Shown: one piece after another, positions 55,265 to 64,000 of the stretch | Layout of the letters: each line of letters starts with the position of its first letter | How positions within the stretch are numbered: position 1 is the first letter of the stretch | NCBI RefSeq assembly: GCF_009363435.1 | Contig: NZ_CP045354.1 | Location: 4,740,501 to 4,804,500 of the forward strand | Direction: 5' to 3' | DNA: 64,000 nucleotides | From: Labrenzia sp. THAF82 | GTDB taxonomy: Bacteria > Pseudomonadota > Alphaproteobacteria > Rhizobiales > Stappiaceae | Position numbers and translations under genes: made by a program | Notes under the pieces: generated by a model | What the model was told of the DNA's origin: nothing | The model's database searches: none | What the model saw: the letters and a program-made list of their open reading frames with translations, nothing else

Positions 55265-56779
55265 CTATTCGTTGACAATGAGCGACATGATTCGCTCCTG
55301 GCTTGCCTGGCCGGCGTTAAGTTCGCCCACCAGAGCCCCTTCATTCATGACGTAAATTCGATCGCACATTCCGAGCAGTTCAGGCATTTCAGACGAGATC
55401 ATGATCACGCCCTTCCCGTCCGCGGCGAGGTCGTTGATGATCGTGTAGATCTCGTATTTTGCACCGACGTCTATGCCTCGTGTCGGTTCATCAAGGATCA
55501 GAACTTCAGGCGAAGTGAAGAGCCACTTCGCCAGAACCACCTTCTGCTGATTGCCCCCTGACAAATTGACCGTTTTTTGAAAGACAGACGGTGTACGGAT
55601 CGCCAGAACTTCGCGGTACTTTTCAGCAACACCGGTTTCCTCGTTGCGCTTCAGGATGGATCCGGTGGACACGCCCTTCAGATTAGCAAGCGTTGTGTTG
55701 AAACGGATCGTTTCATCCAGCACAAGACCCAACGCTTTTCGATCTTCCGTGACATAAGAGACACCCGCTGCAATGGCACGGTCGACCGAACTGACGTCAA
55801 TCTCGTTGCCATGTAACTCGACAGATCCTGAAATATTGCGGCCATAGGACCGGCCGAAAATCGACATGGCAAGCTCTGTGCGACCAGAGCCCATCAGGCC
55901 GGCAATCCCGACCACTTCGCCGGCCCGAACATTGAACGAAGCGTTCTTGATAATCTGTCGTTCGGCATGTTCGGGATGCCAGACGTTCCAGTTCTTAACT
56001 TCGAAAAGGCGTTGTCCGGGCGTCCGGTTGTGATCCGGAAACCGATGTGTCATGTCCCGCCCAACCATGTCCCGAACGATCTCGTCCTCGCTGAGGCCCG
56101 CCGCTGCATCCAGATTTGAAACCGTCTGGCCATCCCGGATGACCGTGACGCTGTCAGCGACATATCGAACTTCATTGAGCTTGTGTGAAATGATAATGCT
56201 CGTCACACCCTGGGCCTTCAGCTCGATCATCAGATCGAGCAGTTTGCGACTGTCATTTTCCTGAAGTGCCGCCGTCGGCTCATCCAGAATGAGCAGCTTC
56301 ACATCCTTGGATAGCGCCTTGGCAATCTCGACCAGTTGCTGTTTGCCGACACCGATATTGTCGACCCTGGTCGTGGGGGCTTCGCTCAGACCGACTTTTT
56401 TGAGCAGTTCCTCGGTACGTCTGTTTGTCCGGCGCCAGTCGATTACGCCTCTGGAGGCGCATTCGTTTCCGAGAAAGATGTTTTCTGCGATGGAAAGCTC
56501 CGGCACCAGAGCCAGTTCCTGGTGGATGATGATGATGCCTTGTTTTTCACTATCGGAGATCCCTCCGAACCGGGCAGGCTGCCCGCTATAAACGATCTCA
56601 CCGTCATACTGACCATAGGGATATACACCTGAGAGAACCTTCATCAGGGTCGATTTGCCCGCACCATTTTCCCCGACGATAGCGTGAATCTCACCGGCCT
56701 GAACGTCGAGACTGACCTGGTCAAGCGCCTTCACACCTGGAAAGGCCTTGCTGATATTTTGCATGGAAAGGAGTGCCAT
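55265..56779 (-). CDS. gguA: Multiple-monosaccharide ABC transporter ATPase GguA
   Basis: A 504-residue double-NBD ATPase. The first Walker A is [12 protein letters not shown] and Walker B is [15 protein letters not shown]. The second domain has the degenerate P-loop [13 protein letters not shown] with signature [14 protein letters not shown] and Walker [13 protein letters not shown]. It is part of the chvE-gguA-gguB transporter. A GC-rich hairpin separates it from chvE. Confidence 0.95.
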   Translation of the reverse strand: MALLSMQNISKAFPGVKALDQVSLDVQAGEIHAIVGENGAGKSTLMKVLSGVYPYGQYDGEIVYSGQPARFGGISDSEKQGIIIIHQELALVPELSIAENIFLGNECASRGVIDWRRTNRRTEELLKKVGLSEAPTTRVDNIGVGKQQLVEIAKALSKDVKLLILDEPTAALQENDSRKLLDLMIELKAQGVTSIIISHKLNEVRYVADSVTVIRDGQTVSNLDAAAGLSEDEIVRDMVGRDMTHRFPDHNRTPGQRLFEVKNWNVWHPEHAERQIIKNASFNVRAGEVVGIAGLMGSGRTELAMSIFGRSYGRNISGSVELHGNEIDVSSVDRAIAAGVSYVTEDRKALGLVLDETIRFNTTLANLKGVSTGSILKRNEETGVAEKYREVLAIRTPSVFQKTVNLSGGNQQKVVLAKWLFTSPEVLILDEPTRGIDVGAKYEIYTIINDLAADGKGVIMISSEMPELLGMCDRIYVMNEGALVGELNAGQASQERIMSLIVNE

Positions 56780-56810
56780 CGCCTCCGGTCTCCAAATTAC
56801 GTGGCAAACC

Positions 56811-56836
56811 CGCCCGCGAACACAAGCTCGCGGGCG
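56811..56836 (-). terminator. Intra-operon hairpin between chvE and gguA
   Basis: Arms CGCCCGCGA (56811-56819) and TCGCGGGCG (56828-56836) form a perfect 9-bp stem with an 8-base loop. The T tail on the minus strand is weak (GGTTTG). It probably protects the abundant chvE message and lowers read-through to gguAB. Confidence 0.65.
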
Positions 56837-56861
56837 ACTTGGTTGCTGTATCCTTAGGTGA

Positions 56862-57926
56862 TTATTTGATCTGGTCTTCGGTGTAGTAACCGCTGCCGAT
56901 CAGCACATCTTCCCAATTGCCCGCATCGACCGCGACCGGTTCCAGGAGATAGGACGGCACCACCTTGACACCGTTGTCGTAGGTTTTGGTGTCGTTGATT
57001 TCCGGCTCGCCGCCATCAAGCAGTGCATCCACCATGCCCACTGTCACGCGTGCAAGTTCGCGGGTGTCCTTGAAAACGGTTGAGTATTGCTCACCTGCCA
57101 GAATGGACTTCACCGAAGGCACTTCGGCATCCTGTCCGGTTACGATTGGCATTTGCTGATCGCCGGAACCGTAGCCGACACCTTTCAGCGACGACAGAAT
57201 ACCAATCGACAAGCCGTCATAAGGGCTCAGTGCGCCATGCAGGGTTGTGTCCGTGTAGTGGGCGGACAACAAGTTGTCCATGCGGGCCTGTGCGACAGCA
57301 CCGTCCCAACGCAGGGTTCCGACCGTGTCCATGCCCATCTGGCCGGACTGGATAACAACCGTTCCGTCATCGATCAGTGGCTGCAGCACGGACATAGCGC
57401 CGTCGTAAAAGAAATAAGCATTGTTGTCGTCCGGTGACCCGCCGAAGAGTTCAACATTGTAGGGGCCATCGCCGAAGCGGTCTTTCAGCCCGCCGACAAG
57501 AGACGTCGCTTGCTGCACGCCGACCTTGAAGTTGTCGAATGTTGCGTAGTAGTCGACATCACCGCTGTCGCGGATCAGGCGGTCATAGGCGATAACCTTG
57601 ATACCGGTCGCAGCTGCATTTTCCAGGGCATTGGACAGGGTCGTCCCGTCGATCGCCGCAATCACCAGCACGTCCACACCTTTGGTGATCATGTTTTCGA
57701 TCTGTGCCAACTGGTTCGGAATATCGTCCTCAGCATATTGCAGGTCAGCGGAATAGCCTGCCTTCGTGAATTGTTCGACCATCGAATTTCCGTCCGAAAT
57801 CCACCGCGCCGAAGACTTGGTCGGCATTGCGATGCCTATGGACCCTTTGTCCTGCGCCAGCGCGACGCCGGACATCACGGTAGCGGCAGCTGCTGCAGCG
57901 ACCAGTGCCTTTGATATGAAATGCAT
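56862..57926 (-). CDS. chvE: Periplasmic sugar-binding protein ChvE
   Basis: A 354-residue protein with a Sec signal peptide (1-24, ending GVALA). The mature N-terminus [19 protein letters not shown] and the [19 protein letters not shown] stretch match ChvE. In Agrobacterium ChvE binds several monosaccharides and also signals to chemoreceptors and VirA. The ATG at 57926 follows GGGAGGAG; the longer frame has 30 unsupported residues. It is the first gene of the sugar operon and divergent from gbpR, as in Agrobacterium. Confidence 0.95.
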   Translation of the reverse strand: MHFISKALVAAAAAATVMSGVALAQDKGSIGIAMPTKSSARWISDGNSMVEQFTKAGYSADLQYAEDDIPNQLAQIENMITKGVDVLVIAAIDGTTLSNALENAAATGIKVIAYDRLIRDSGDVDYYATFDNFKVGVQQATSLVGGLKDRFGDGPYNVELFGGSPDDNNAYFFYDGAMSVLQPLIDDGTVVIQSGQMGMDTVGTLRWDGAVAQARMDNLLSAHYTDTTLHGALSPYDGLSIGILSSLKGVGYGSGDQQMPIVTGQDAEVPSVKSILAGEQYSTVFKDTRELARVTVGMVDALLDGGEPEINDTKTYDNGVKVVPSYLLEPVAVDAGNWEDVLIGSGYYTEDQIK

Positions 57927-58000
57927 CTTTCTCCTCCCGGGTCGGACGCCAGCCGACCGCACTCTGTTTCGGTCCCCAGAACGAATGACCGGCTTTGTAG

Positions 58001-58018
58001 ATGTGAGAAAAATCACAT
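58001..58018. promoter_or_regulatory. CRP-like palindrome in the chvE-gbpR control region
   Basis: TGTGA (58002-58006), a 6-base spacer, and TCACA (58013-58017) match the Crp/Clr consensus TGTGA-N6-TCACA exactly, with one more paired base on each side. The centre lies about 84 bases from the chvE start and 75 from the gbpR start. It suggests control by a cAMP-dependent CRP-family protein in addition to GbpR. Confidence 0.6.
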
Positions 58019-58084
58019 GACCGTCAAATTATTATTCGTTATTCTTTCATACCAAAATTGATATATATCGGAGTGATCTTTCGA

Positions 58085-59041
58085 ATGACACTGGATCTGT
58101 TGCGGCGCGGTTTGAAAATGTCTCATTTGCGCCTGCTGTCAGAGCTGTCCAATCAGTCGCGCCTTACAGATGCCGCCATTGCACTCGGCATGACACAACC
58201 GGCCGCCTCTCGTCTCATTGCCGAGGTTGAACGGATTGCCGAAGCAGAGATCTATGTGCGTTCGGGGCGCGGAATCGAGTTGACCGATGTTGGCCGCAAA
58301 CTCGCGGAACGCTGTGTCCGCATTCTTCAGGAATTCGCGGATGCTGGTCGAGATATCGACGAGCACAAATCGGGTCAGAGCGGCCATGTGACAATCGGTT
58401 CGGTCACAGGGCCTGCAATTGAATATGTTCTGCCGGCTCTGCGCCACATACGCCTCAGTTACCCCGACATTTCCATTTCTGTCGAGGTCGGGCCCAGCAA
58501 CACGCTTGCACCGATGCTTGAAGATGGTCGGCTGGACTTTTCGTTCAGCCGTGTACCTTCAGAGCTGGACCCTTCGCTCTTTGAGGAAAAACCTCTGCTG
58601 CGCGAGCCGGCTCTCATGGTCGGCCGTATTGAGCATCCCCTCACCCGCAGTCAGTTCCCCTTGGAGCTTGAGGCGTTTCTTGGTTTTGACTGGGTTCTCC
58701 CACCGGTCGGCTCGCCGATCAGAGCGACCGCCGAACAGGCGCTGCGCGACAAAGGCCTGGCTTTGCCGTCTCGTGTCCTGACCACATCCTCATTCCTGTT
58801 CACTCTGGCGACCGTGCAACAGACCAACGCTGTGGCTCCTGTTGCGAGATCCGTGGCAAACAGCTTTGCCGCCCGGCCGGATGGCTCCCCTGGCACGGTG
58901 ACGATATTGGAATGCAGCGTATCGCTGTCCGTTCAGACCTACTCATTCTTGATGCGAAAAGGCCAGGTTTTGACACCAGCTGCCCAAATCGTCGCCCGAG
59001 AGGTTTTACGGGCTGTAACCGGGCAAGAAAGGTATCCCTGA
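58085..59041 (+). CDS. gbpR: LysR regulator GbpR
   Basis: A 318-residue LysR-type regulator that activates the galactose-binding protein gene (chvE) in Agrobacterium. The N-terminal HTH (LKMSHLRLLSELSNQSRLTDA, here at residues 9-29) has MTQPAASRLIAEVE as the recognition helix. The divergent placement beside chvE decides the name. The ATG at 58085 is used; GGAG lies 11 bases upstream, and a TTG nine codons earlier is possible. Confidence 0.88.
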   Translation: MTLDLLRRGLKMSHLRLLSELSNQSRLTDAAIALGMTQPAASRLIAEVERIAEAEIYVRSGRGIELTDVGRKLAERCVRILQEFADAGRDIDEHKSGQSGHVTIGSVTGPAIEYVLPALRHIRLSYPDISISVEVGPSNTLAPMLEDGRLDFSFSRVPSELDPSLFEEKPLLREPALMVGRIEHPLTRSQFPLELEAFLGFDWVLPPVGSPIRATAEQALRDKGLALPSRVLTTSSFLFTLATVQQTNAVAPVARSVANSFAARPDGSPGTVTILECSVSLSVQTYSFLMRKGQVLTPAAQIVAREVLRAVTGQERYP

Positions 59042-59588
59042 GAACTCCGGCGCTGTTTGATCTGAATCGTTGATCTGCAGCAGTCGCCCGACATACCAAA
59101 TCGGCAACCTACTTCTGGTTCAGAAGCGCCTCGCACATCCCTTAATACTGGTGGCCCAAAACACCCCGACCTCACAACCGGAACACAACCATTTTTGCTT
59201 CGCGAAAGCTAAGCTCAAAACAAAAATTCTACAAAAAAAGATTTATACAAAATACAACAGCACCACCCCGTTTCAAAGTACTTTCGCTTTCTAAAACAGC
59301 TTAATCAGCGCAGTTAAATATCGATGCTCAATCTAAATTTCGCATTATTTACAACGCATTATCAAAACTTATGCAAATACGATCATTACTTAAGTTACTT
59401 TGATCCAATTATTTTCTAATTATTGTAAATATTTCGCCTTATTTCACCGCATTTTTCGCCCAATTAGCCCGAATACATTAAAGCCATAAAAATAATCCGC
59501 TGAATTTAATCGCTTAGACACAAGGAATTTCAACGCCGACCGTCCGGTCGGCGAACAGATTTGTTTTGCCTAACAGGAGGGCAGGTTA
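59042..59588. other. Long AT-rich leader region of the RTX gene
   Basis: No gene with a ribosome binding site is seen. From about 59190 to 59520 the DNA is very rich in A and T, with phased A and T runs that suggest intrinsic bending. A hairpin (arms GCCGACC 59535-59541 and GGTCGGC 59546-59552) lies 37 bases before the start codon. It probably contains the RTX promoter and a structured 5' leader. Confidence 0.5.
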
Positions 59589-62500
59589 GTGCACGCAAAC
59601 ACAGTTTCCAATATCGGTTCCCCAGTCTTTGAAGTGTCAGAAAGCAGAACTTTTTCCGGTGAGAAGGGCGATTATCTTGATGCGGGCAATCCGGACAGTC
59701 TGAGCCTTGCGGCGGGCACGATAGCACTCACGTTCAATGCAGAGACCGTCTCCGGTTCCAAGGCGCTCTTTTCCAAGGACGGCAACGGCTATGACGATGG
59801 CGGACACCTCACCGTCTGGATCCAGAACGGACGTCTGGTTGTCCGTCAGCAGTCCGATGACAAGACAGAATACCTGAAGGTCCCGGACCTCCAGCTGTCG
59901 GCCAACAAGGACTATCACCTGGCCGTTTCCTTCGGCGAGGATGGCCTCAACGTCTATGTCAACGGCAAGCTGTGGGCAGCAGAGCCGGAGTTCAAGCAGG
60001 GCATGGACATGAACGAACGCGCCTTCCTGGTCGGCGCGTCAGGTGCCTGGCGCAAGGATGATGCCCAGACGGCTCACCAGCAGTTCAAGGGCACCATCGC
60101 AAATGTCATGGTCTTCAACGAACAGATCGCGGGCTCCGACATGGCGGCCCTGGCACAGGACGACCTGATGCCCGCCTTCCAGCAGCTCCATCACGGTTCC
60201 GACGAGGCCAAGGCCCTCGCCATGGCCTATGGCTTCAACCATCACGGTGAGATGACAGCTGCAGCTGCCGCACAAACCGGAACCGATGCCGGAGAGACGC
60301 TGGAGGGAACCGAGGACGCAGACGCAATCGACGCCGGTCTTGGCAATGACATCGTCAACGGCAAGGGCGGCAACGACATCCTCCAGGGCGGATACGGCAA
60401 TGACGAGCTCAATGGCGGCGACGGCAATGATGTTCTGGATGGCGGCCACGGTGAGGACATTCTCAATGGTGGGGCCGGCAACGACCTTCTGATCTCCCGC
60501 TCCGACGGACGCGAGGGTCCGGTTGCGGAAGACCCGGACAGGGATGAAGGCGATCCGTACAAGGAACTCACCAACGGCAAGCTCTATCCTGACCAGCCGA
60601 TCCCGGCGGACGATCTCATGATCGGCGGAACCGGAGCAGACGTCTTCTACTTCCAGACCCTCATCAACGCCAAGAAGCGCTTCATCGAGGAGCACACACA
60701 AGATGACGGTTCCATCCGCTGGCACGGGGTTGCAGGAGAAAACGCCAACATCCATGACCACTGGGTCGATATGCTGGGCGATGAAGTCATTGCCGACTTC
60801 TCAAAGGCGGAAGGCGACAGGATCGTCCTTGAAGGCCACACGACAAAGATCCGCTCCATCACCTATGGCGACAGCGATGGGGACGGTGTGGTCGATCATT
60901 CCCTGATCAGCGTCTATTCAGACCAGGGCAATGGCGGCGGTGCGCACAACAATGACGATCTGGGCACCATCAAGGTCTTCGGCGATCTCGTCACAAAGGC
61001 CGACATCTCCACAACGGCCAAACCCGCCTATGGCATCGTCAGGTCCATCGAAGATCTCGATGAAGCCCTCAAGCCGATCGAGATGGGCACCGATAAAGGA
61101 CCGATCGCTCCGCCCGACAACCTCCCAGGCAAGGCCGACCTGCCCCTCCCCCAGGGCATGAACCCCGTCTTTGCAATCGCAGGAGACAACAGCTTCTCCG
61201 GTGAGAAGGGCGATTATCTTGATGCGGGCAATCCGGACAGTCTGAGCCTTGCGGCGGGCACGATAGCGCTCACGTTCAATGCAGAGACCGTCTCCGGTTC
61301 CAAGGCGCTCTTTTCCAAGGACGGCAACGGCTATGACGATGGCGGACACCTCACCGTCTGGATCCAGAACGGACGTCTGGTTGTCCGCCAGCAGTCCGAT
61401 GACAAGACAGAACACCTGAAGGTCCCGGACCTCCAGCTGTCGGCCAACAAGGACTATCACCTGGCCGTTTCCTTCGGCGAGGATGGCCTCAACGTCTATG
61501 TCAACGGCAAGCTGTGGGCAGCAGAGCCGGAGTTCAAACAGGGCATGGACATGAACGAACGCGCCTTCCTGGTCGGCGCGTCAGGTGCCTGGCGCAAGGA
61601 TGATGCTCAGACGGCTCACCAGCAGTTCAAGGGCACCATCGCAAATGTCATGGTCTTCAACGAACAGATCGCAGGTTCCGACATGGCGGCCCTGGCCGGT
61701 GAAGTCGATGCCGCGTTTGAAGCAGATGCACTGGCAGCCCTGGCACAGGACGACCTGATGCCCGCCTTCCAGCAGCTCCATCACGGTTCCGACGAGGCCA
61801 AGGCCCTCGCCATGGCCTATGGCTTCAACCATCACGGTGAGATGACAGCTGCAGCTGCCACACAAACCGGAACCGATGCCGGAGAGACGCTGGAGGGAAC
61901 CGAGGACGCAGACGCAATCGACGCCGGTCTTGGCAATGACATCGTCAACGGCAAGGGCGGCAACGACATCCTCCAGGGCGGATACGGCAATGACGAGCTC
62001 AATGGCGGCGACGGCAATGATGTTCTGGATGGCGGCCACGGTGAGGACATTCTCAATGGTGGGGCCGGCAACGACCTTCTGATCTCCCGCTCCGACGGAC
62101 GCGAGGGTCCGGTTGCGGAAGACCCGGACAGGGATGAAGGCGATCCGTACAAGGAACTCACCAACGGCAAGCTCTATCCTGACCAGCCGATCCCGGCGGA
62201 CGATCTCATGATCGGCGGAACCGGAGCAGACGTCTTCTACTTCCAGACCCTCATCAACGCCAAGAAGCGCTTCATCGAGGAGCACACACAAGATGACGGT
62301 TCCATCCGCTGGCACGGGGTTGCAGGAGAAAACGCCAACATCCATGACCACTGGGTCGATATGCTGGGCGATGAAGTCATTGCCGACTTCTCAAAGGCGG
62401 AAGGCGACAGGATCGTCCTTGAAGGCCACACCACAAAGATCCGCTCCATCACCTATGGCGACAGCGATGGGGACGGTGTGGTCGATCATTCCCTGATCAG

Positions 62501-63299
62501 CGTCTATTCAGACCAGGGCAATGGCGGCGGTGCGCACAACAATGACGATCTGGGCACCATCAAGGTCTTCGGCGATCTCGTCACAAAGGCCGACATCTCC
62601 ACAACGGCCAAACCCGCCTATGGCATCGTCAGGTCCATCGAAGATCTCGATGAAGCCCTCAAGCCGATCGAGATGGGCACCGATAAAGGACCGATCGCTC
62701 CGCCCGACAACCTCCCAGGCAAAGCCGACCTGCCCCTCCCCCAAGGCATGAGCCCTGTCTTTGCAATCGCGGGAGACATTGCTCTTGACGGAAGCAGAGA
62801 CGGGCAGATTGCGGTTTCGCACAACAAGAACATGGAGCTCGAAGAAGGAACCATTGCCTTTTCGTTCAACGCGAACTCCATATCAGGTTGGGATGCTCTC
62901 TTTTCCAAGGATGCCAAGGGCAACGGCACCGGCGGTCATCTGACCGCCTGGGTAACGGATGGAGGTGATGTCAAAGTCCGCTTCCAAAATGAGAACAGTG
63001 AGATCTGGCTGAAAGCCAAGGATGTTGTCGAGGCCGGAAAAGATCACGACTTTGCCTTCAAATTTGGCGATGACGGAGCGTTTCTGTTTGTTGATGGTGT
63101 TGAGGTGGCGAGTAACGAAGACTTCCAGTCCGACTGGCTCGGCAACAAGGAATATCTGATGGTCGGCTCCAATGGCTGGGGCAGCCCAGCGGGCGAAATA
63201 GGTTGGGCCAACAACCATTTTGACGGTGTTATTTCGGATTTCATGATCCTGGACGACCAGTTGAGCGACCTTCAGATCCGGGATGACCTGTTCGCGTAG
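59589..63299 (+). CDS. LamG-RTX repeat surface/secreted protein with internal duplication
   Basis: A 1236-residue acidic protein starting with GTG behind AGGAGG. No signal peptide is seen, which suits type I secretion. Each of two near-identical modules has a LamG/concanavalin-like jelly roll (about 20-200 and 537-735), then a block of six calcium-binding RTX nonapeptides such as [11 protein letters not shown] (about 245-302 and 775-832). An RTX-trailing region with [19 protein letters not shown] follows. A third, divergent LamG domain (about 1064-1236) ends the protein, so the RTX blocks are internal, not terminal. The likely role is carbohydrate or surface binding in the extracellular space. 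No type I secretion genes are in the window. Confidence 0.85.
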   Translation: MHANTVSNIGSPVFEVSESRTFSGEKGDYLDAGNPDSLSLAAGTIALTFNAETVSGSKALFSKDGNGYDDGGHLTVWIQNGRLVVRQQSDDKTEYLKVPDLQLSANKDYHLAVSFGEDGLNVYVNGKLWAAEPEFKQGMDMNERAFLVGASGAWRKDDAQTAHQQFKGTIANVMVFNEQIAGSDMAALAQDDLMPAFQQLHHGSDEAKALAMAYGFNHHGEMTAAAAAQTGTDAGETLEGTEDADAIDAGLGNDIVNGKGGNDILQGGYGNDELNGGDGNDVLDGGHGEDILNGGAGNDLLISRSDGREGPVAEDPDRDEGDPYKELTNGKLYPDQPIPADDLMIGGTGADVFYFQTLINAKKRFIEEHTQDDGSIRWHGVAGENANIHDHWVDMLGDEVIADFSKAEGDRIVLEGHTTKIRSITYGDSDGDGVVDHSLISVYSDQGNGGGAHNNDDLGTIKVFGDLVTKADISTTAKPAYGIVRSIEDLDEALKPIEMGTDKGPIAPPDNLPGKADLPLPQGMNPVFAIAGDNSFSGEKGDYLDAGNPDSLSLAAGTIALTFNAETVSGSKALFSKDGNGYDDGGHLTVWIQNGRLVVRQQSDDKTEHLKVPDLQLSANKDYHLAVSFGEDGLNVYVNGKLWAAEPEFKQGMDMNERAFLVGASGAWRKDDAQTAHQQFKGTIANVMVFNEQIAGSDMAALAGEVDAAFEADALAALAQDDLMPAFQQLHHGSDEAKALAMAYGFNHHGEMTAAAATQTGTDAGETLEGTEDADAIDAGLGNDIVNGKGGNDILQGGYGNDELNGGDGNDVLDGGHGEDILNGGAGNDLLISRSDGREGPVAEDPDRDEGDPYKELTNGKLYPDQPIPADDLMIGGTGADVFYFQTLINAKKRFIEEHTQDDGSIRWHGVAGENANIHDHWVDMLGDEVIADFSKAEGDRIVLEGHTTKIRSITYGDSDGDGVVDHSLISVYSDQGNGGGAHNNDDLGTIKVFGDLVTKADISTTAKPAYGIVRSIEDLDEALKPIEMGTDKGPIAPPDNLPGKADLPLPQGMSPVFAIAGDIALDGSRDGQIAVSHNKNMELEEGTIAFSFNANSISGWDALFSKDAKGNGTGGHLTAWVTDGGDVKVRFQNENSEIWLKAKDVVEAGKDHDFAFKFGDDGAFLFVDGVEVASNEDFQSDWLGNKEYLMVGSNGWGSPAGEIGWANNHFDGVISDFMILDDQLSDLQIRDDLFA
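59655..61188 (+). repeat. Tandem duplication, copy 1
   Basis: About 1.53 kb inside the RTX gene, repeated next to itself. Offset to copy 2 is 1542 bases before, and 1590 bases after, a 48-base indel. By eye about fifteen single-base differences separate the copies, spread over the length. Confidence 0.95.
61197..62778 (+). repeat. Tandem duplication, copy 2
   Basis: The second copy, about 1.58 kb. It has 48 extra bases (16 residues beginning [10 protein letters not shown]) at about 61697-61744 that copy 1 lacks; the insert is bounded by the 8-base repeat GCCCTGGC at 61689 and 61737. Confidence 0.95.
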
Positions 63300-63335
63300 A
63301 ACAACAACAAGAAGAAGAGGCCGGCAATGCAACGA

Positions 63336-63366
63336 CGCCCCTCCCAACTTGGGAGGGGCGTTTTTC
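63336..63366 (+). terminator. Terminator of the RTX gene
   Basis: Arms CGCCCCTCCC (63336-63345) and GGGAGGGGCG (63351-63360) form a perfect 10-bp stem with a 5-base loop and a T5 tail. It lies 36 bases after the stop. Confidence 0.95.
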
Positions 63367-63457
63367 GTTGCCCGAAACGAAGATACGGATGCGCCGCCTC
63401 AGACGTTCAAATTTTTAGAACATCGGAAGGATTTCACATTCTTGGGAAAGAAGGGAG

Positions 63458-63533
63458 TGGTGCCCAGAGGCGGAATCGAACCACCGACACGCGGATTTTC
63501 AATCCGCTGCTCTACCAACTGAGCTATCTGGGC
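63458..63533 (-). tRNA. tRNA-Phe (anticodon GAA)
   Basis: A full cloverleaf on the minus strand. The acceptor stem GCCCAGA pairs with TCTGGGC. The D arm reads GCTCAGTTGGTAGAGC, the anticodon stem GCGGA encloses loop TTGAAAA with anticodon GAA, and the T arm has GGTTCGATTCC. The 3' end CCA (63458-63460) is encoded. A strong promoter lies upstream. Confidence 0.97.
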
Positions 63534-63583
63534 GCGCCTTACTAACTGATCGGAGCAGGACCCCGTTCGTCGAAAGCCCGGTC

Positions 63584-63612
63584 CTTATAGAGGCTCGTTC
63601 AAACCTTGTCCA
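63584..63612 (-). promoter_or_regulatory. Promoter of tRNA-Phe
   Basis: On the minus strand TGGACA (-35, 63607-63612) is followed by a 17-base spacer and TATAAG (-10, 63584-63589). The tRNA 5' end is 50 bases downstream. Confidence 0.7.
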
Positions 63613-63738
63613 GCACCACGGCAAAGTTTTTTGCCACCTTCGGGCATGCCTTTTGGGGATAAGTGATTTTCAAATCAAGCCTCTGTAAAACATACACTTT
63701 TCATCGGCAGAACAACGACTGCAAACCGCACACTGACG

Positions 63739-64000
63739 CTATTGCTTCTCCCCTGCAACAATGCCTGCTGCCGACCAGTTTCCCTGGGTGGCATGAAAGT
63801 CACCAATGACGCCCTGATGGTTGGAATTGGGTCCTCTTACAAGAGACGTATTGATATCGCCAGACAGGCCGCCGGTTCCGGAAAGCGTGCCTTCGAACAG
63901 GTTTCCGCTGGTGACACTGGTCTCCGACAGTGTGGCACTCATGGTTCTGCTGTCGAAATTGCTGATTGTCGCGGTTCCGGTGCGATAGGTGAAATCCAGC
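63739..64000 (-). CDS. C-terminal end of TbpB-like beta-barrel surface protein (cut by window edge)
   Basis: An open frame from the right edge to a TAG at 63739 (86 codons seen). Alternating hydrophobic strands and glycine-rich turns such as LSGTGGLSGDINTSL and NWSAAGIVAGEKQ are typical of the C-terminal eight-stranded barrel of transferrin-binding-protein-B-like lipoproteins. The visible strands start LDFTYRTGTATISNF. An internal ATG at 63942 is not the start, since the frame continues with the same pattern. The N-terminus lies outside the window. Confidence 0.65.
   Translation of the reverse strand, partial: LDFTYRTGTATISNFDSRTMSATLSETSVTSGNLFEGTLSGTGGLSGDINTSLVRGPNSNHQGVIGDFHATQGNWSAAGIVAGEKQ

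Noticed and set aside
60330..60490. Short regular repeats suggesting a CRISPR or minisatellite
   Set aside because: The 27-base periodicity is the codon-level image of RTX nonapeptides in frame; there are no unique spacers.
60039..62351. Paired long minus-strand frames (240 and 256 codons) opposite the RTX gene
   Set aside because: They are antisense copies of the two duplicated modules; the sequence has no domain logic and no Shine-Dalgarno.
63400..63560. tRNA-Phe as an attachment site for an integrated element
   Set aside because: I looked for an integrase gene and for a repeat of the tRNA 3' end inside the window and saw neither.

Overview
The window looks like chromosomal DNA of a metabolically versatile alphaproteobacterium of the order Hyphomicrobiales (Rhizobiales). 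The pointers are the ChvE/GguAB/GguC/GbpR sugar locus, a UPF0314 (DUF2585) protein, the FabI-like/DUF3141 pair, MinCDE, and many TRAP and ABC importers with acid-sugar and sugar dehydrogenases. A marine Stappiaceae member (Roseibium/Labrenzia type) fits best, but this is inference from gene content. Genes are densely packed on both strands. No insertion sequence, integrase, CRISPR array or rRNA operon was seen. One tRNA (Phe) is present.

Layout. 1-5 kb: FabI-like reductase plus DUF3141 protein (cut by the left edge), then katG divergent from oxyR (peroxide defence). 5-9 kb: an MFS exporter, two SAM methyltransferases with a tiny translationally coupled ORF, and a LysR regulator. 9-12.6 kb: a secreted hydrolase, a Crp/Fnr regulator with a split YgaP-like pair (DUF2892 + rhodanese), and a VirC1-like ParA ATPase. 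12.8-16.8 kb: a lipoprotein adaptor/ABC ATPase/ABC-2 permease exporter and a DMT-family transporter. 17-19.7 kb: minCDE. 20-26.3 kb: a P-loop kinase-like protein, a methyltransferase that may be an S-methyltransferase of the DsyB type, a hot-dog thioesterase, a CHASE4-like/GGDEF diguanylate cyclase, an HD protein and a choline-kinase-like phosphotransferase. 26.4-30.1 kb: a lone 1207-residue protein joining a PUA/EVE-like module to a membrane-inserted KAP P-loop NTPase, which is the best candidate for an undescribed (perhaps defence) system. 30-32.4 kb: prfC and UPF0314.

32.4-59 kb is a carbohydrate-acid catabolic island of three units. Unit 1 is a GntR regulator and a Gfo/Idh dehydrogenase divergent from a TRAP transporter, a monooxygenase-fold protein, a metallo-hydrolase, an OtnK-like kinase, an OtnC-like decarboxylase and an isopropylmalate-dehydrogenase-like enzyme; this resembles the tetronate pathways but with a different dehydrogenase set. 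Unit 2 is a LacI regulator divergent from a ribose-type ABC importer, an AP-endonuclease-2-fold isomerase and a Gfo/Idh enzyme, with three evenly spaced LacI-type operators. Unit 3 is gbpR divergent from chvE-gguA-gguB-gguC-(arabonate dehydratase)-(arabinose/galactose 1-dehydrogenase)-(ketoglutarate semialdehyde dehydrogenase). This is a nearly complete non-phosphorylative route from L-arabinose to 2-oxoglutarate, with GguC sitting where the usual fourth enzyme is missing and a CRP-like palindrome in the control region.

59-64 kb: an AT-rich leader, then a 1236-residue LamG/RTX protein built from two almost identical 1.5-kb tandem copies, a strong terminator, tRNA-Phe, and the 3' end of a beta-barrel (TbpB-like) surface protein cut by the right edge. 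Start codons were revised from the longest open frames wherever a Shine-Dalgarno (SD) sequence or an overlap with the upstream stop codon decided.
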